The position numbers and the translations under genes are program-made. Below, piece by piece: positions 11,580 to 23,451 of a stretch of DNA of 64,000 bases (its first letter is position 1; each line of letters opens with the position of its first letter). The stretch covers positions 5,231,001 through 5,295,000 of the forward strand of contig JAULSR010000001.1 in the NCBI GenBank assembly GCA_030512295.1, read 5' to 3'. Below the pieces are notes generated by a model. It searched no databases. It saw nothing but the letters and a program-made list of their open reading frames with translations, and had not been told where the DNA came from. The stretch is from Bombardia bombarda (Eukaryota > Ascomycota > Sordariomycetes > Sordariales > Lasiosphaeriaceae).

Positions 11580-12709
11580 ATGGCTCTCGGCGCCCTCCCA
11601 ACCGTCTTCGCCGTCCTCAGCGGCGTCGGCTTCTTCCTGCTCTGGGGCAACATGAGCCTGAACGGTGGCTCCATCGCCATGTTCAAGAGTGCCTGGACCG
11701 GCGTCTTCCCCGATGGCACCACGCTCCAGAACAACCACTCGGGCAGCCCCTACGCCGACTTTGGACTGAACGTCCTCATCGCTTTCTTCGCCTCGGCCAG
11801 CAGACTTGGCGATGTTGACGCTGGCCCCTTTCTGATCCTCCTCGACCTCACTACTTGCCTGTTGGTCATTAACATGGCTGTGCTGGTCGAGAGCCGTCGT
11901 AGGACTGGATTCTGGATGAAGTCGTACGTCACCCCTCACACTTGCCCCTCACTTACCCATCAAGACACACTAACAAAAGTTGTAATAGACCCGCCATCTG
12001 GCAATACCTCTGGAACTGCGGTGGTGTCGCCGTCTTCCTGCCTCTCTGGTCTCTCGGCTTTGTCAAGCAGCGCGCCCTGGCCCCGTCCTCCCTTCTCTCT
12101 ATTCCCGAAGCACAAGCCCTCCCGCTCACTGCGCTTATCTCCCCCATCCTCGAGGCGCCCCTCTTCTACGCCACCTACACCGCCGCCGGCTCCCTTGCCT
12201 CCCAGAAGGGTGTCATCCTCTTCTTCCTCGGCCCTCCCCTCTTCTCTCTCTTCCAGACCATCGTCGCCTCCACTATCAACGCCCTGTCAATCAAGCCCTT
12301 CGGCAGCGGCAGCAGCCCCATCAAGACGGCCTACTGGATCACCGCCATCATCTCCTCCGCCGCCCATGTGGCCACTGTCGCGTGGGCTGCCACCTCAACC
12401 GACCCCGCCTTGAATCTGGGCAGAGTTTACTTTCCCCACGGGGACGCGGTCAAGGCGGATGACCCCAACATGCTCACCGAGGCCGCGCATCTCTTTCTGC
12501 AGTGGGATTTTGTCATCATCAACGCTACGGTCCTCATTTTGGGCGCCCATCTGCTGGGCAGCAAGTCGGGCGACAAGGCTGCCAGCTCCAATAAGGGATC
12601 TGTGGCTACTCTAGTGGGGTTGACAGCCGTCTTTGGCCCCGGTGCGGGATTGGCGTATGCCCTGAATGCTGAGGAGGATGAGCTTGAGTATCACAGCAAG
12701 CGGCTGTAA
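11580..12709 (+). CDS. Polytopic integral membrane protein of unknown function in the PKS cluster
   Basis: Predicted 354-residue protein in two exons: 11580-11923 and 11989-12709 (GTACGT donor, TAATAG acceptor). By eye there are eight or nine hydrophobic segments, including residues about 4-24 (LGALPTVFAVLSGVGFFLLW), about 84-104 (PFLILLDLTTCLLVINMAVL), about 118-140, 160-182, 190-210, 228-250, 285-306 and 321-341. Charged residues sit at the membrane edge, notably an LNVLIAFFASASRLGDVDAG segment and a 'FLQWDF' segment. I do not recognise a transporter signature. Small polytopic proteins beside fungal biosynthetic genes are sometimes cyclases or epoxide-opening enzymes, but this one is longer than the classical Pyr4-type cyclases (about 240 residues) and I cannot place it in that family. 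It diverges from the FMO and is codirectional with the PKS, so I infer a pathway role. Confidence 0.8.
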
Positions 12710-15374
12710 AGAATCAGCTACTTCCCGGAGCAGCTATGTCCCGGAGTGTTCAGTGCTGATGGGTAGACATCTATGTGTGTCCGTGGCGGGAATACGGTGT
12801 GGAAGAGTCGGGGAGGTATGGTCGGTGAGATAGGTGCGTAAGACTGTCGGTATGCGGCGTCTGGACGGCCCGATTGAAGGTTGAAGCCAGACACGGCACT
12901 GCTCACCGCAGCTCTGTAAGTTTGGGGCCGTTGCCAAAACTTAACAGTATAAAAGAACGGTCTGTATTCTGTTGTCAGTTGGAGACTATGCAAAAGGATA
13001 GGGTGGGTGACATTGTGTGGGTATGTTGGGAGTTTCAGTCGAGATATGAAGGATTGGGATCTAAGTCTGGGGCTATTGTTTTTGTCAGAAGAGGGTTATG
13101 ATAGTGATGATCAAGTTGGGGGCCGTTTCCATGGTCTGAAGTCGCAACATTGAAAACGTACTGCCAGATACAAGCATATACAATTCGACATCCAACTGAG
13201 CAATGGACATCCTTTCGGCAGCCTACGGGAACTAATAATCCGAATCATACCTTAACTTAGTCGTAGGAGGATCAACTAACCACACCTAAAGTATCGTATT
13301 CGATAACCACCCATTGCACAGTTTTCGATATCACATGCAGATATAGTAGGCCAACCGACCAATGTAACATTCTCAGATATGCAACGTCCTACAACTGCCG
13401 ATTGAAGGTCGGGTAAAGATGAAGCAGTCTATCACACTACTTCCAATACTCATAAAGAGCTCTCAAAACCAACGACTCCCAACTCTTCGGGTGGTGTGTC
13501 AGTCAGCCTACAGGACTGTCAGTCGAGAGAGAAACTCGCCGGCGGATGTGCACATGCAATCAATCGTGTACTATGCAGGACGGAGAAACAGAGATGGAAT
13601 TAAACAAAAGTAGTCGGTATACCTAAATCTGCTACTGTAGGGATCAAGCTTGGCTTTGCTATGCACATGCACGGCAACTCAAATCTGACAGATGTCGTGA
13701 GATGTATTCGAAGGAGAGGTAGGCCGATACAAAGCTCTGAGAATGTCTCCCTGCCAACCCAACCACCACCACTAGTTTTTTCTTATTCAAATTTGCAATC
13801 AAACAGAGAGAAACACGCAACAGGAGATCAAACGATAGAAAGAAAGAGGGACAGAAAAGAGAGAAAAAGGAGCAGACTAAAGAAAGTGGAACCCAGACCA
13901 AGTCGGTCGTACCTTCTTCCCCCATGCACGTGCGGAGGTTCGGACCGCTAATCTGACAATCTTACTGTGTGCCCACATATTTTCTCTCCTCTCTCAATGC
14001 CACCACAGAATGTCTGCTCGATTCACAGACTTCGGCCGACGACTGGACATAAGCTTTTTAACTTGATGCCGATAAACGCGCCGCACGGCAATCCTTCTCC
14101 ATCGATGTAATGTAGGCGCGCACGTACGCACGCACACGCCGTAGCAATGCCGCCATCACCATCACCATCACCATCACCATCACCACCACTCAACCACTCA
14201 CCACCAACCCCCGGATTACTCCCCATGCACTGATTACTACCTTAGCTATCTCGAATGAAGCGACTATTCTCGAGGCGGTCAACAACTGCCATAGCGAACT
14301 GCTATCTGCTCCACACTCCACAGTATGCACGTTCGTAACCGCAGGTAGCAGGGTGGCGAGGCGAGACGAGGCGATGGGGAAGGCGAAAGGCGACCGGCGG
14401 TGCGCTTGCCCGAGATGGACAGAAGTACACACCACAAGTTATTCCAAACCAACCCCTGCTGTCGTGCATCGACACAGCAGTTGACCATCCCATCCCTAGA
14501 TACCGATACTCCATGCTCGTATCCACAACACGTACCCATACCCCACGCCGTGCCTGCCCAAGCCAAGCAAGCCTAGGCCAAGCCAGCCAAAGCAGACAGT
14601 TCCATGGACATCGAGGTAGACAGTCAGACAGACAGGCCTCATCCGGCAACCCGCGTTTGCCCCTATCACTCCTGTCGCCCGCAAGGTGACCGTCCTCCGC
14701 TGTGTACCAGCGTACCAGCGTACCTTGGACATTGGCTTGGCGAGCATCCAGTCGTTGTCTCGGTCCTGCCGCCAGACATGTCACGCCATACCATGCAACA
14801 AAGCTTTGCCAGCCTTACCCTCTCCCAGACTCCAGGCGGCCCCATAGTATCATAGCATCCAACGATGGGCAAAGCGCTGCGGGCAGCGGGCCCGGTCCGA
14901 CTGAGTCCGCCTCTCTCTTGCGTTGCTACCGTCGGTGGCAACCACTGTCCCTCCTCCGTGTCTCTACTATGGCCAGCAATATGGTCTAATACGGTGAATC
15001 CCGCATCCTCAATCATATCATATATGGCCTCATGTCTGCCTCCTTTCGACTAAATGAAGACATCGGACATCACCGACCATCATCAAGACAAACATACTCA
15101 GCTCCACCTCCAGAGTCAGAGTAAACAAACGGTCATCATCCTCCTATCCACTCATCCATCCTAGCCTATCGCCACTACTTTCCAGCAGCGAGTAGTGACT
15201 GACCGGCTTTGTTTGTTTGCGTGTCTGTCTGTTTGTGATCCCACTGAGACGTTAGGAATTCTTTCATTCTCTTCCCCTTTTCTCCACATTAGTCATTCTA
15301 GACTTCTAGACACAGACCCCTGGACCCTAGACAAAGAACCAACAACAGACAACAAACATCATCCGACCGCAAAG
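12710..15374. promoter_or_regulatory. Long PKS upstream region, no gene seen
   Basis: 2.66 kb between the membrane protein stop and the PKS start codon. Open frames on both strands are short and lack domains. It contains a CATCAC microsatellite (14154-14183). The final 300 bases are CT/CA-rich with an AC-rich leader just before the ATG at 15375, typical of a fungal 5' UTR. The length suggests a complex promoter or an unrecognised noncoding transcript; I cannot tell which. Confidence 0.5.
14154..14183. repeat. (CATCAC)5 hexanucleotide microsatellite
   Basis: Five perfect CATCAC units about 1.2 kb upstream of the PKS start. It is the reverse complement of the TGATGG repeat in the MFS intron. 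Confidence 0.9.
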
Positions 15375-18300
15375 ATGCCTGGCGCTATCACAACCCCACG
15401 GTCCTCCTCCCCTTCCTCCGATGAGGGTTCCGGCTACCTCAGCGGCAGCGCCCCTTATATGCGGGATGAGTACCCGGCCTTCTCTCCCCCCGGCTACGCG
15501 GAGAAGCCGCTTGAGGAGCAGCTCGAGCCGATTGCCGTTGTCGGCATGGGTTAGTACCGCCTTCTTTCAAACCACCAACCGCCCTCTGGATAATATACTA
15601 AACAGAAACGCAGGATGCCGTCTGCCCGGCGATGTCTCGTCGGCTTCCGAGTTCTGGGACATGCTGATGACTGGCAAGTCCGGCCAGACACCCAAGGTTC
15701 CCGCCAACCGCTTCAACATCGATGCCCACTGGCACAAGAACAAGGAGAGGCCCGGCAGCTTCCCCGTGTGGGGCGGTTACTTCATCAATGAGGACCTCGA
15801 AAACTTTGACCCTGGCCTCTTCAACATCACACCCATCGAGGCCATGTGGATGGACCCTCAACAGCGCAAGCTGCTCGAGGTCACCTACGAGGCCCTCGAG
15901 TCCGGTGGCATCTCTCTTGAGGCCGTCGCTGGCAGCCGCACCGGTGTTTTTGCCGCCTCCTTCACGTCCGACTGGCAGCAAATGTCCTTCAAGGAGCCTT
16001 CGTTCCGTCACACCATGGCAGCCACTGGTGTCGACCCGGGTATCCTGTCTGACCGCATCAGCTACGTCTTCAACCTCAACGGGCCCTCCGTCCTCACCAA
16101 CACGGCCTGCTCCTCCTCCATCTACGCCCTGCACAACGCCTGCATTGCCCTGCGGAACAATGAGTGCGACGGCGCCATCGTCGGTGGTACCAACTTGGTC
16201 TTCACTGTTGACCAGCAGATGAACACCGCCAAGATCGGTGTCCTGTCGCCTCGGTCTACTTGCTCGACCTTCGACGAGAGCGCTGACGGCTACGGCCGTG
16301 CTGAGGGTGTTGGCGCTGTCTATGTCAAGCGCCTGTCTGACGCCATCCGCGATGGCGACCCGGTCCGCGCCATTGTCCGCGGCAGCTCCGTCAACCACAA
16401 CGGCAAGGCCTCATCCGCCAGCATCTCCTACCCTGGAAAAGATGGCCAGGCCTACGTTATGGACGACGCCTACAAGCGTGCTGGTAACTTTGACCCCCTC
16501 CTGACCGGCTACTTCGAGACTCACGGTACCGGCACTGCTGTCGGTGACCCCATTGAGGCTGAGGCCATTGGCATCGCCATGAACCGCAACCGCCGCCCAG
16601 GTATCGATGCTCCTCTCATGATTGGTGCCGTCAAGACCAACATTGGCCACGGCGAGGCTGCCTCTGGTCTCACGGCTCTCATCAAGTCCATCCTTATTGT
16701 CGAGCGTGGTATCATCCCACCCACAATTGGCATCAAGAAGCTGTCGTCCAAGATCAAGTGGGACGAGTGGCAGATCCAAGTCCCCACGGTGCCAACCCCC
16801 TTCCCTGCCCATCTCCCCTTCCGCCGTGTGTCTGTCAACACCTGCGGCTACGGAGGTACCAACGCCCACGTTATCATTGAGGAGGCCAAGTCCATCCTGC
16901 GCCACCCTCAGACATACAAGTTCAGCGACCCCTTCGCCACCAGCGGCAGCGGTGGTAACAACAAGCTTGCTGCCCCTCGCCGCACCTCCCACCGCAAGCG
17001 CCCGTTCCTGCTGCCCTTCTCCGCCAACGACAAGGTCTCCCTCAAGGCCAACATTGAGGCTCACGCCAAGGTCGTCGACAAGTACAACCTCGTTGATCTG
17101 TCCTACACCCTTGGCAACCGCCGAAGCGTCCTCGCCAGCAAGGGCTTCACCGTTGCCAGCCACAAGACTCTCAAGGACGCCTTCTCCAGCATCGATTCGT
17201 CCTTCACCTTCGCTGAGAAGAAGCGCGCTGCCCCCACTGTCGGCTTTGTCTTCACTGGCCAGGGCTCACAATGGCCCCGCATGGGTGCTGAGCTGATGGA
17301 GTACAGCGAGACCTTCCTGGCCACCATCCGCCACCTTGACCAGGCCCTCGATGAGCTCAGCGATGGCCCCGAGTGGTCCATCGAGGATGTTCTGCTCGAG
17401 TTCGAGGCCACCTCCCCCGTGGGCGAGGCTGAGTTCTCCCAGCCCCTCTGCACCGCTGTCCAGATCGCTCTCGTCGATCTTCTCGCCGACTGGGGTGTCC
17501 AGCCCGCCGTTACCGTCGGTCACTCCTCTGGTGAAATCGCCGCTGCTTATGCCGCTGGCCTGATCTCGGCCAAGGAGGCCATCACTGCCGCCTACTACCG
17601 CGGCAAGGTCACCAAGGACGTCAAGGAGGGTGGTGCCATGATGGCTGTTGGTCTCGGCGCTGAGGCCGTCTCGCCCTACCTCGCCGATGTCAACAGCAAG
17701 GTTGTCGTCGCCTGCCACAACTCCCCCTCCGGTGTTACCCTTTCGGGTGACTCTGATGTGCTTGACAGCCTCAAGGCCAAGTTCGACGCTGAGAACATCT
17801 TCGCCCGCGGCGTCAAGACCAATGGCAAGGCCTACCACTCGCACTACATGGTGCCCGTGTCCGAGACCTATGAGGGTCTCTTCAAGGCCGCGCGCGCCTA
17901 CACCTCGTTCGAGGAGCCCTCTCCTCGCCAGCGTGTCAAGATGGTTTCGTCGGTCACCAACTCGATCCTCTCCGAGACCACCGTGCTTGACGAGTCCTAC
18001 TGGAGCGCCAACCTGCGCTCGCCTGTCCTATTCAACCAGGCTGTGCAGACCATCCTGACCGCGTCCGAGTTCTCCGACGTTGATCTCCTCATTGAAATCG
18101 GCCCCCACTCGGCTATGGCTGGCCCCGTCAAGCAGATCAAGACCGAGCTCAAGGCTGAGAAGCTTGAGTACGTGCCTACTCTGCTGCGCAACACCGACTC
18201 CGCCGTCCAGCTCCTCAAGTTCGCTGGTGAGCTCTTCCTTCGCAGCTACCCCATGAAGATGGAGCGCGTCACCAGCGCCTATGTCGACGCCAAGGGCTCC

Positions 18301-21300
18301 AAGGGCAACGTCATTGTCGACCTGCCGCGCTACCAGTGGAACTACACTCGTCAGTTCTGGCCCGAGAGCCGTGCCAGCAAGGAGCACCGCCGTGCTACCC
18401 ACGGCCGCCACGATGTGCTCGGACAGCTTGTCATCGGTGCGTCCAGCTCGGAGCCCACCTGGCGCAACATTCTGCGTATCCGCGATCTGCCCTGGCTCAA
18501 CCATCATTTCCTCGGTGGTGAGGCCGTCTTCCCCGCTGCCGGCTATTTCAGCATGGCCATCGAGGCCGTGACGCAGCTCAACGAGAGGAGCGAGAACCCC
18601 GTCGAGGTCTCCAACTACGTCCTTCGCGATGTCTCCATCAAGAAGGCTCTCGTCACCCCTGACAATGACGATGGGATTGAGGTTGTCACCAACTTCCGCC
18701 CGTCCGTCTACGGATCTGGCTGGTGGGACTTCAGCGTCTCCTCCATCGATCAGGAGGGTACCAAGAAGGAGCACATGGCTGGTAGCATCAGCATCAACAC
18801 TTCGTCACCCCGCGGTGAGAAGAAGCCTCGCCAGGCCCCTGAGTTCTCTCAGGTTGCCAGCGGCAAGTCCTGGAACCAGGCCCTGCGCGAGGTCGGCTTC
18901 AACTATGGCCCTACCTTCCAGGACATGGACAACATCCGCTTTAACGGCAAGGACTACGAGGCCAGCTGCACCACCAACATCAAGCAGATTGTCGATGAGT
19001 CCATCGGCGAGTCGCGCTATGTTCTGCACCCGGCTATTGTCGACTCGACCCTGCAACTTAGCATCGTCGCGATTTATGCCGGTCGCACCAACGCCATGGA
19101 CTGCGGTGTCGTGCCCGTCCAGGTTGATGAGGTCACCATCTGGCCCCCTACCAAGGAGCAGGTCGAGACCTCCAAGGCCAGCGCCTACGCGTGGGTCGAC
19201 CGTCGCGGTATCCGCTCGTTTGAGAACAGCGTCCAGATGACCGCTGACAATGGCGAGATGGTCATGGAGATTGTCAACGTCCGCACCACTGCCTATGAGG
19301 CGGCTGTGCCCACCAAGGACGACACCGCGCTCAAGCCCGCCCCCTACGGCGAGATGGCCTGGGAGCTTGATATTGACAGCCTCGAGACTACCGCCACCTC
19401 TGGCGTCGCCGCTTCCGAGCTGGCCAGCCTGGTTCTGTTCAAGTACCCCGGTTCCAAGGTACTCGAGGTCGGCACCAAGGCTGCTATCTCAGTCCTGAAG
19501 AAGAACCCCCAGGCCCTGTACACCATTGCTGCTGCCTCTGATGAGGAGGAGGTGGCCAAGGCCAAGGCCTCTGTTGAGGAATTCGCCAACGCCAAGGTTG
19601 CCCCTCTCGACCCCTCCGAGGAGCTCGAGGCTCAGTCCTTCGCTGCTGCCTCGTATGACATTGTTATCGCTTCGTCTGAGCTCCTCCCTACCGTGCGCAG
19701 CTTGATCAAGCCCGGCGGTTTCGCCATCACGGCTGACAAGTCCTCCATCGAGAAGACCGCCACTCCCGCTGAGGAGACGGAGACTGAGGCTGCCTCCACT
19801 GGCGATGCCCACAAGGTCGAGCTGATCTACCGCGCCAGCCAGACTGCCATCCTCTCGCAGATCAAGACTGCCCTGCAGGCTCTGGGCTGGTCCGTTGGCG
19901 TCTCCAGCCTCGAGGCCTGCGCCGCTCCCGACTACAAGGTTGGCCACGCCGTGATGCTCGCCGACTTCGAGGGCCCTCTGCTCTTCTCCATCACCGAGAA
20001 GGAGTTTGTTGGCATTCAGAACATCACCAACTCGGCCTCCTCCCTCTTGTGGGTCACCAATGGTGGCCTCCTCGACGGCAAGCGCCCCGAGTATGCCATG
20101 GCATCGGGTCTCGCCCGCTCCGTCAAGTCTGAGCAGATCTCGCTCGACTTCCGCACTCTCGACTTTGACACTGACAACGCCAAGCCCACTGAGGTTACCA
20201 AGATCATTGCTCAGATCGCCAAGCTTCAGCAATCCAAGAGTGAGGAAGAGCCTGAGCGTGAATACTGCGTCAAGAACGGCAAGACCTACATCAGCCGCCT
20301 GGTGCGCAACCCCGCCCTCAACGAGATGTTCTCCACCGCTCAGGAGCCGCAACCCACCCAGTACACCCCTGGTGAGCACATCGCTGGTAAGGTGCTTGGA
20401 GGCAAGGTTGTCTTTGAGCAGCTTGACGCCACTGCCGCTGCCGAGGTCAAGCCAGGCCACGTCGAGGTCCAGGTCCAGGTCGCTGGTGTTTCCAAGGAGG
20501 GTGTCCTTGTCATCACTGGCTCCGACTACCCCACCACCTTCAGCCACGAGCTCGGTGGTATCGTCACTGCTGTTGGCTCCGGTGTTACCGGCTTCGCCAA
20601 GGGCGACCGCGTTGTCGGCTTCAACATCGAGAAGTACTCCAGCTTCCAGCAGGTCCCCGCCAACCTGCTGGCCAAGATTGCCGCTGACGCCGATATGTCG
20701 GTTGTCGTCTCCACCCTTCTGGCCTACGCCACCGCCGGCTATGGCTTTGATTTCCTTGCCTACCTGAAGCCCAAGGAGACTGTCCTGGTCCTCAACGGCA
20801 CCGGTACCACTGGCGCCGCCGCCATCAAGATTGCCCAGGCCCTTGGTGGCATCCCCTACGCCGTGGCCAAGACTGACGATGAGGTTGCCTTCCTCTCCAA
20901 GGAACTTGGTCTTGCCTCGGAGTACATCATCAAGTCGGCCGATGGTCTGATTGCCAACAAGATTGATCAGATCACCAACGGTCGCGGTGTCGATGTGGTC
21001 TTCAGCGCTGGTAGCGCCGTCAACCCGGCCGAGGCTCGTGAGGCCTGGCGCCACATTGCACGCTTCGGCCGCTTCGTCGATGCTGGCCACAAGGACGTGC
21101 TCAGCCGCAGCGCCCTCGACACTGTCCCTGTTCGCCGCGGTGCGCTGTACCTGCCCTTTGACATTCTCCAGGTGCTCGAGTCGCGCCCGGAGCCGGTCGC
21201 TGGCCTCCTGCCCAAGATCGTCGACCTGCTCAAGAACGGTATCATCACTGCGCCCGGCGCGGTCGAGCGTGTGCCCCTGGGCGAGATCGACAAGGCTGTC

Positions 21301-22597
21301 GCGAGCTTCTCGGATGCCTTTGGCGCCGCCAAGTCGGTGCTGCAGTATGCTGCTTCCGAGATTCCGGCACTGCCACCCAAGCGCGCGCGCCTGCAGTTCA
21401 GCGCCGACGTCACCTACCTCCTGGTCGGCTGCCTGGGTGGTCTGGGTCGCTCGCTGACCTCGTGGATGATGGAGTCCGGTGCGCGCAGATTCGCGTTCCT
21501 GTCGAGATCTGGCACGGATTCCAAGTCGGCCGCCAGACTCGTGAGTGATATCGAGGCCAAGGGTGCGATTGTTCAGGTGGTTCGCGGTGATGCTACCAAC
21601 CGCGAGGATGTTGTCCGGGCGGTCAAGGAGATCCCCGCTCAGTACCCCATCCGCGGTGTGGTCCACGCTGCCATGGTGTTGAGGGTGAGTTTTTTTTTCT
21701 TTTCCCAAACCAAACTTCAAGAGTAATAATGTGACACTAACTCTTTGCTTCTAGGATGGTATGTTCCACGCTATGCCTTTCTCCTCGTGGACCGTCGCTG
21801 TGGCGCCCAAGGTCCAGGGTGCCCTCAACCTGCACTCGGTCCTCGCCTCCACTCCTCTCGACTTCTTCCTCATGACCTCGTCCGTTTCGGGCATCCTCGG
21901 CACCCCCGGCCAGTCCAACTACGCTGCCGCCAACAGCTACCTCGATGCCCTCTCCCGTCACCGTGTCAGCTCCGGCCTCTCCGCCACTGCCTGCGTCATC
22001 CCCATGGTTCTGGGTGTCGGTGTCGTCGCCGAGAACCTTGAGCTCGAGGACAGCCTCAAGCGCAAGGGTATGTATGGTATCGACGAGGAGCACCTCCTCC
22101 AGTCTTTCGAGGCCGGCATCGCCTCCAAGGCAATCAAGCCCGTGCCCGACCACGTTGTCATTGGTCTCGACCCAGCGCTGCTGCAAAAGGCCGTCGCCGA
22201 CGAGGCTGCTACCGACAGCTTCTGGCTTGAGGATGCTCGCTTCAGCCATGTGGTCCATGCCATGAACAGCTCGACGGATACCGGTGCCAGCGGTGGTGGT
22301 CAGAACGTCCTGGCGGCTATCAAGAGCGCGCCGACACCCGCGGACGCGCTGCAGATTGTGCAGAAGCACTTCATTGAGAAGCTCGCAAGGATGCTGCTCC
22401 TCGTGGAGGACGAGGTGGACCCCAACAGTGGAAGCATTGCCAGCTATGGTATTGACAGCATGATTGGCGCAGAGCTGAGGAACTGGATCTTCAAGGAGTT
22501 CAGAATGGATATTCCCTTCCAGCAGCTGCTGGCGCCAACGCTGATTATCAGCAAGTTCTCTAAGCAGGTACTGGAGACCGTTGGTATCACGGCTTAG
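15375..22597 (+). CDS. Highly reducing type I polyketide synthase, KS-AT-DH-psiMT-ER-KR-ACP
   Basis: Iterative PKS of 2362 residues that builds a polyketide from malonyl units. Exons are 15375-15549, 15614-21684 and 21755-22597. KS is at about 52-485 with Cys224 (TACSSS), His362 (ETHGTG) and His404 (NIGHGE), all intact. AT is at about 600-920 with GQGSQW and Ser696 in GHSSGE. DH has His1023 (HHFLGGEAVFP) and Asp1202 (HPAIVDS), so it should be active. About 1335-1425 is a remnant C-methyltransferase (KVLEVGTKA, then LIKPGG) lacking the Gly-rich SAM loop. The ER-like region (about 1640-1975) has NGTGTTGAAAI near 1786 instead of the usual GGVG loop, so activity is doubtful. KR has the LVGCLGGLG NADPH loop and Tyr2138 (QSNYAAANSYLDA). 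ACP has Ser2317 in GIDSM. There is no thioesterase or condensation domain. Likely product: an unmethylated, partly reduced polyene or pyrone. Confidence 0.96.
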
Positions 22598-23451
22598 GTC
22601 TTTGAGCCATGGGAGTCGAGAGACTTTGTGGGGTATGAAAGAATATTGGGAGGATGGTATGCATGGTGAGAATGGAGGATGACAAAGAACAATTGGAGGA
22701 CGGATACATGGGGTGATGGATTCGAACTTGATCTAGGGTGTTGGTGTATAGTTGCACAAGGCTCGCAGTTGCTGCTGCTGCTGGTGTGGGTTTTAGGCTT
22801 CCATATTTCCTTCACTTTCTATTTCTTTTTCTGGGAATGAAAGAATGGTTAACGATGATGGACACTAACAGATCTAGAGGAGGGACATGATTGTTCAAAG
22901 GTTCGCAGTTGCTGCTGCTGCGTCTGTGGATCCTGAGCTTTTGTATCTCTTTTCTTTTTTTCTTTTTGTTGCCAGCCTAGAATGATCCGCATAACGTTAA
23001 ATTGCTTGTTTGTTTCTGTTTCTGCCCTTGGACGCGCAAAATGCTTTGCTCTTTTGTCTGGCCTCATAGAAGTCTGCTAGTTGCTCGTTTTCCTTTCAGT
23101 CTGCATCGGTTTTTTTAATATTCAGTTAGGCAATAGTAACGTCTCAGTTGTTCAAGAACCTGTGGTCTTCCTGGTGATCTTCTTGACAACTTGGTCCACT
23201 TAGTGAAGTTGTGTCTCAATCTTGTAGCTTGGGGTTGGGCTCGGGCTTGTGCTTAAGTTCAGGATTCGGTATTAAGTTCAAGTTCACCGTATGCCATGAT
23301 ACCGCGTAGATTATGATAAGCCCAATTTACAGCTAATTTACCACCAACTACTTACAACTATTACACTCAAAACTACTATCCCATTCACAACTATCCCATT
23401 CTCAATATTACAACTCCATTTCCATACATGTCATTGGCACAGTCGACACCT
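22598..23451. other. Intergenic region downstream of the PKS
   Basis: Contains the PKS 3' UTR. Two related GCTGCTGCTG-containing segments (around 22765 and 22903, about 140 bases apart) look like a short local duplication. No coding gene is seen. Confidence 0.55.

Noticed and set aside
19489..21720. 743-codon open frame antisense to the PKS
   Set aside because: It lies entirely opposite well-supported PKS domains. GC-rich codon bias leaves antisense frames open, and its translation is Gly/Leu/Asp-rich without domains.
1..22597. Assignment to a named pathway such as aurovertin-, citreoviridin- or depudecin-type
   Set aside because: The former use PKSs with working methyltransferases and an O-methyltransferase gene; the latter has two monooxygenases. 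The gene content here does not match as far as I can judge without searching.
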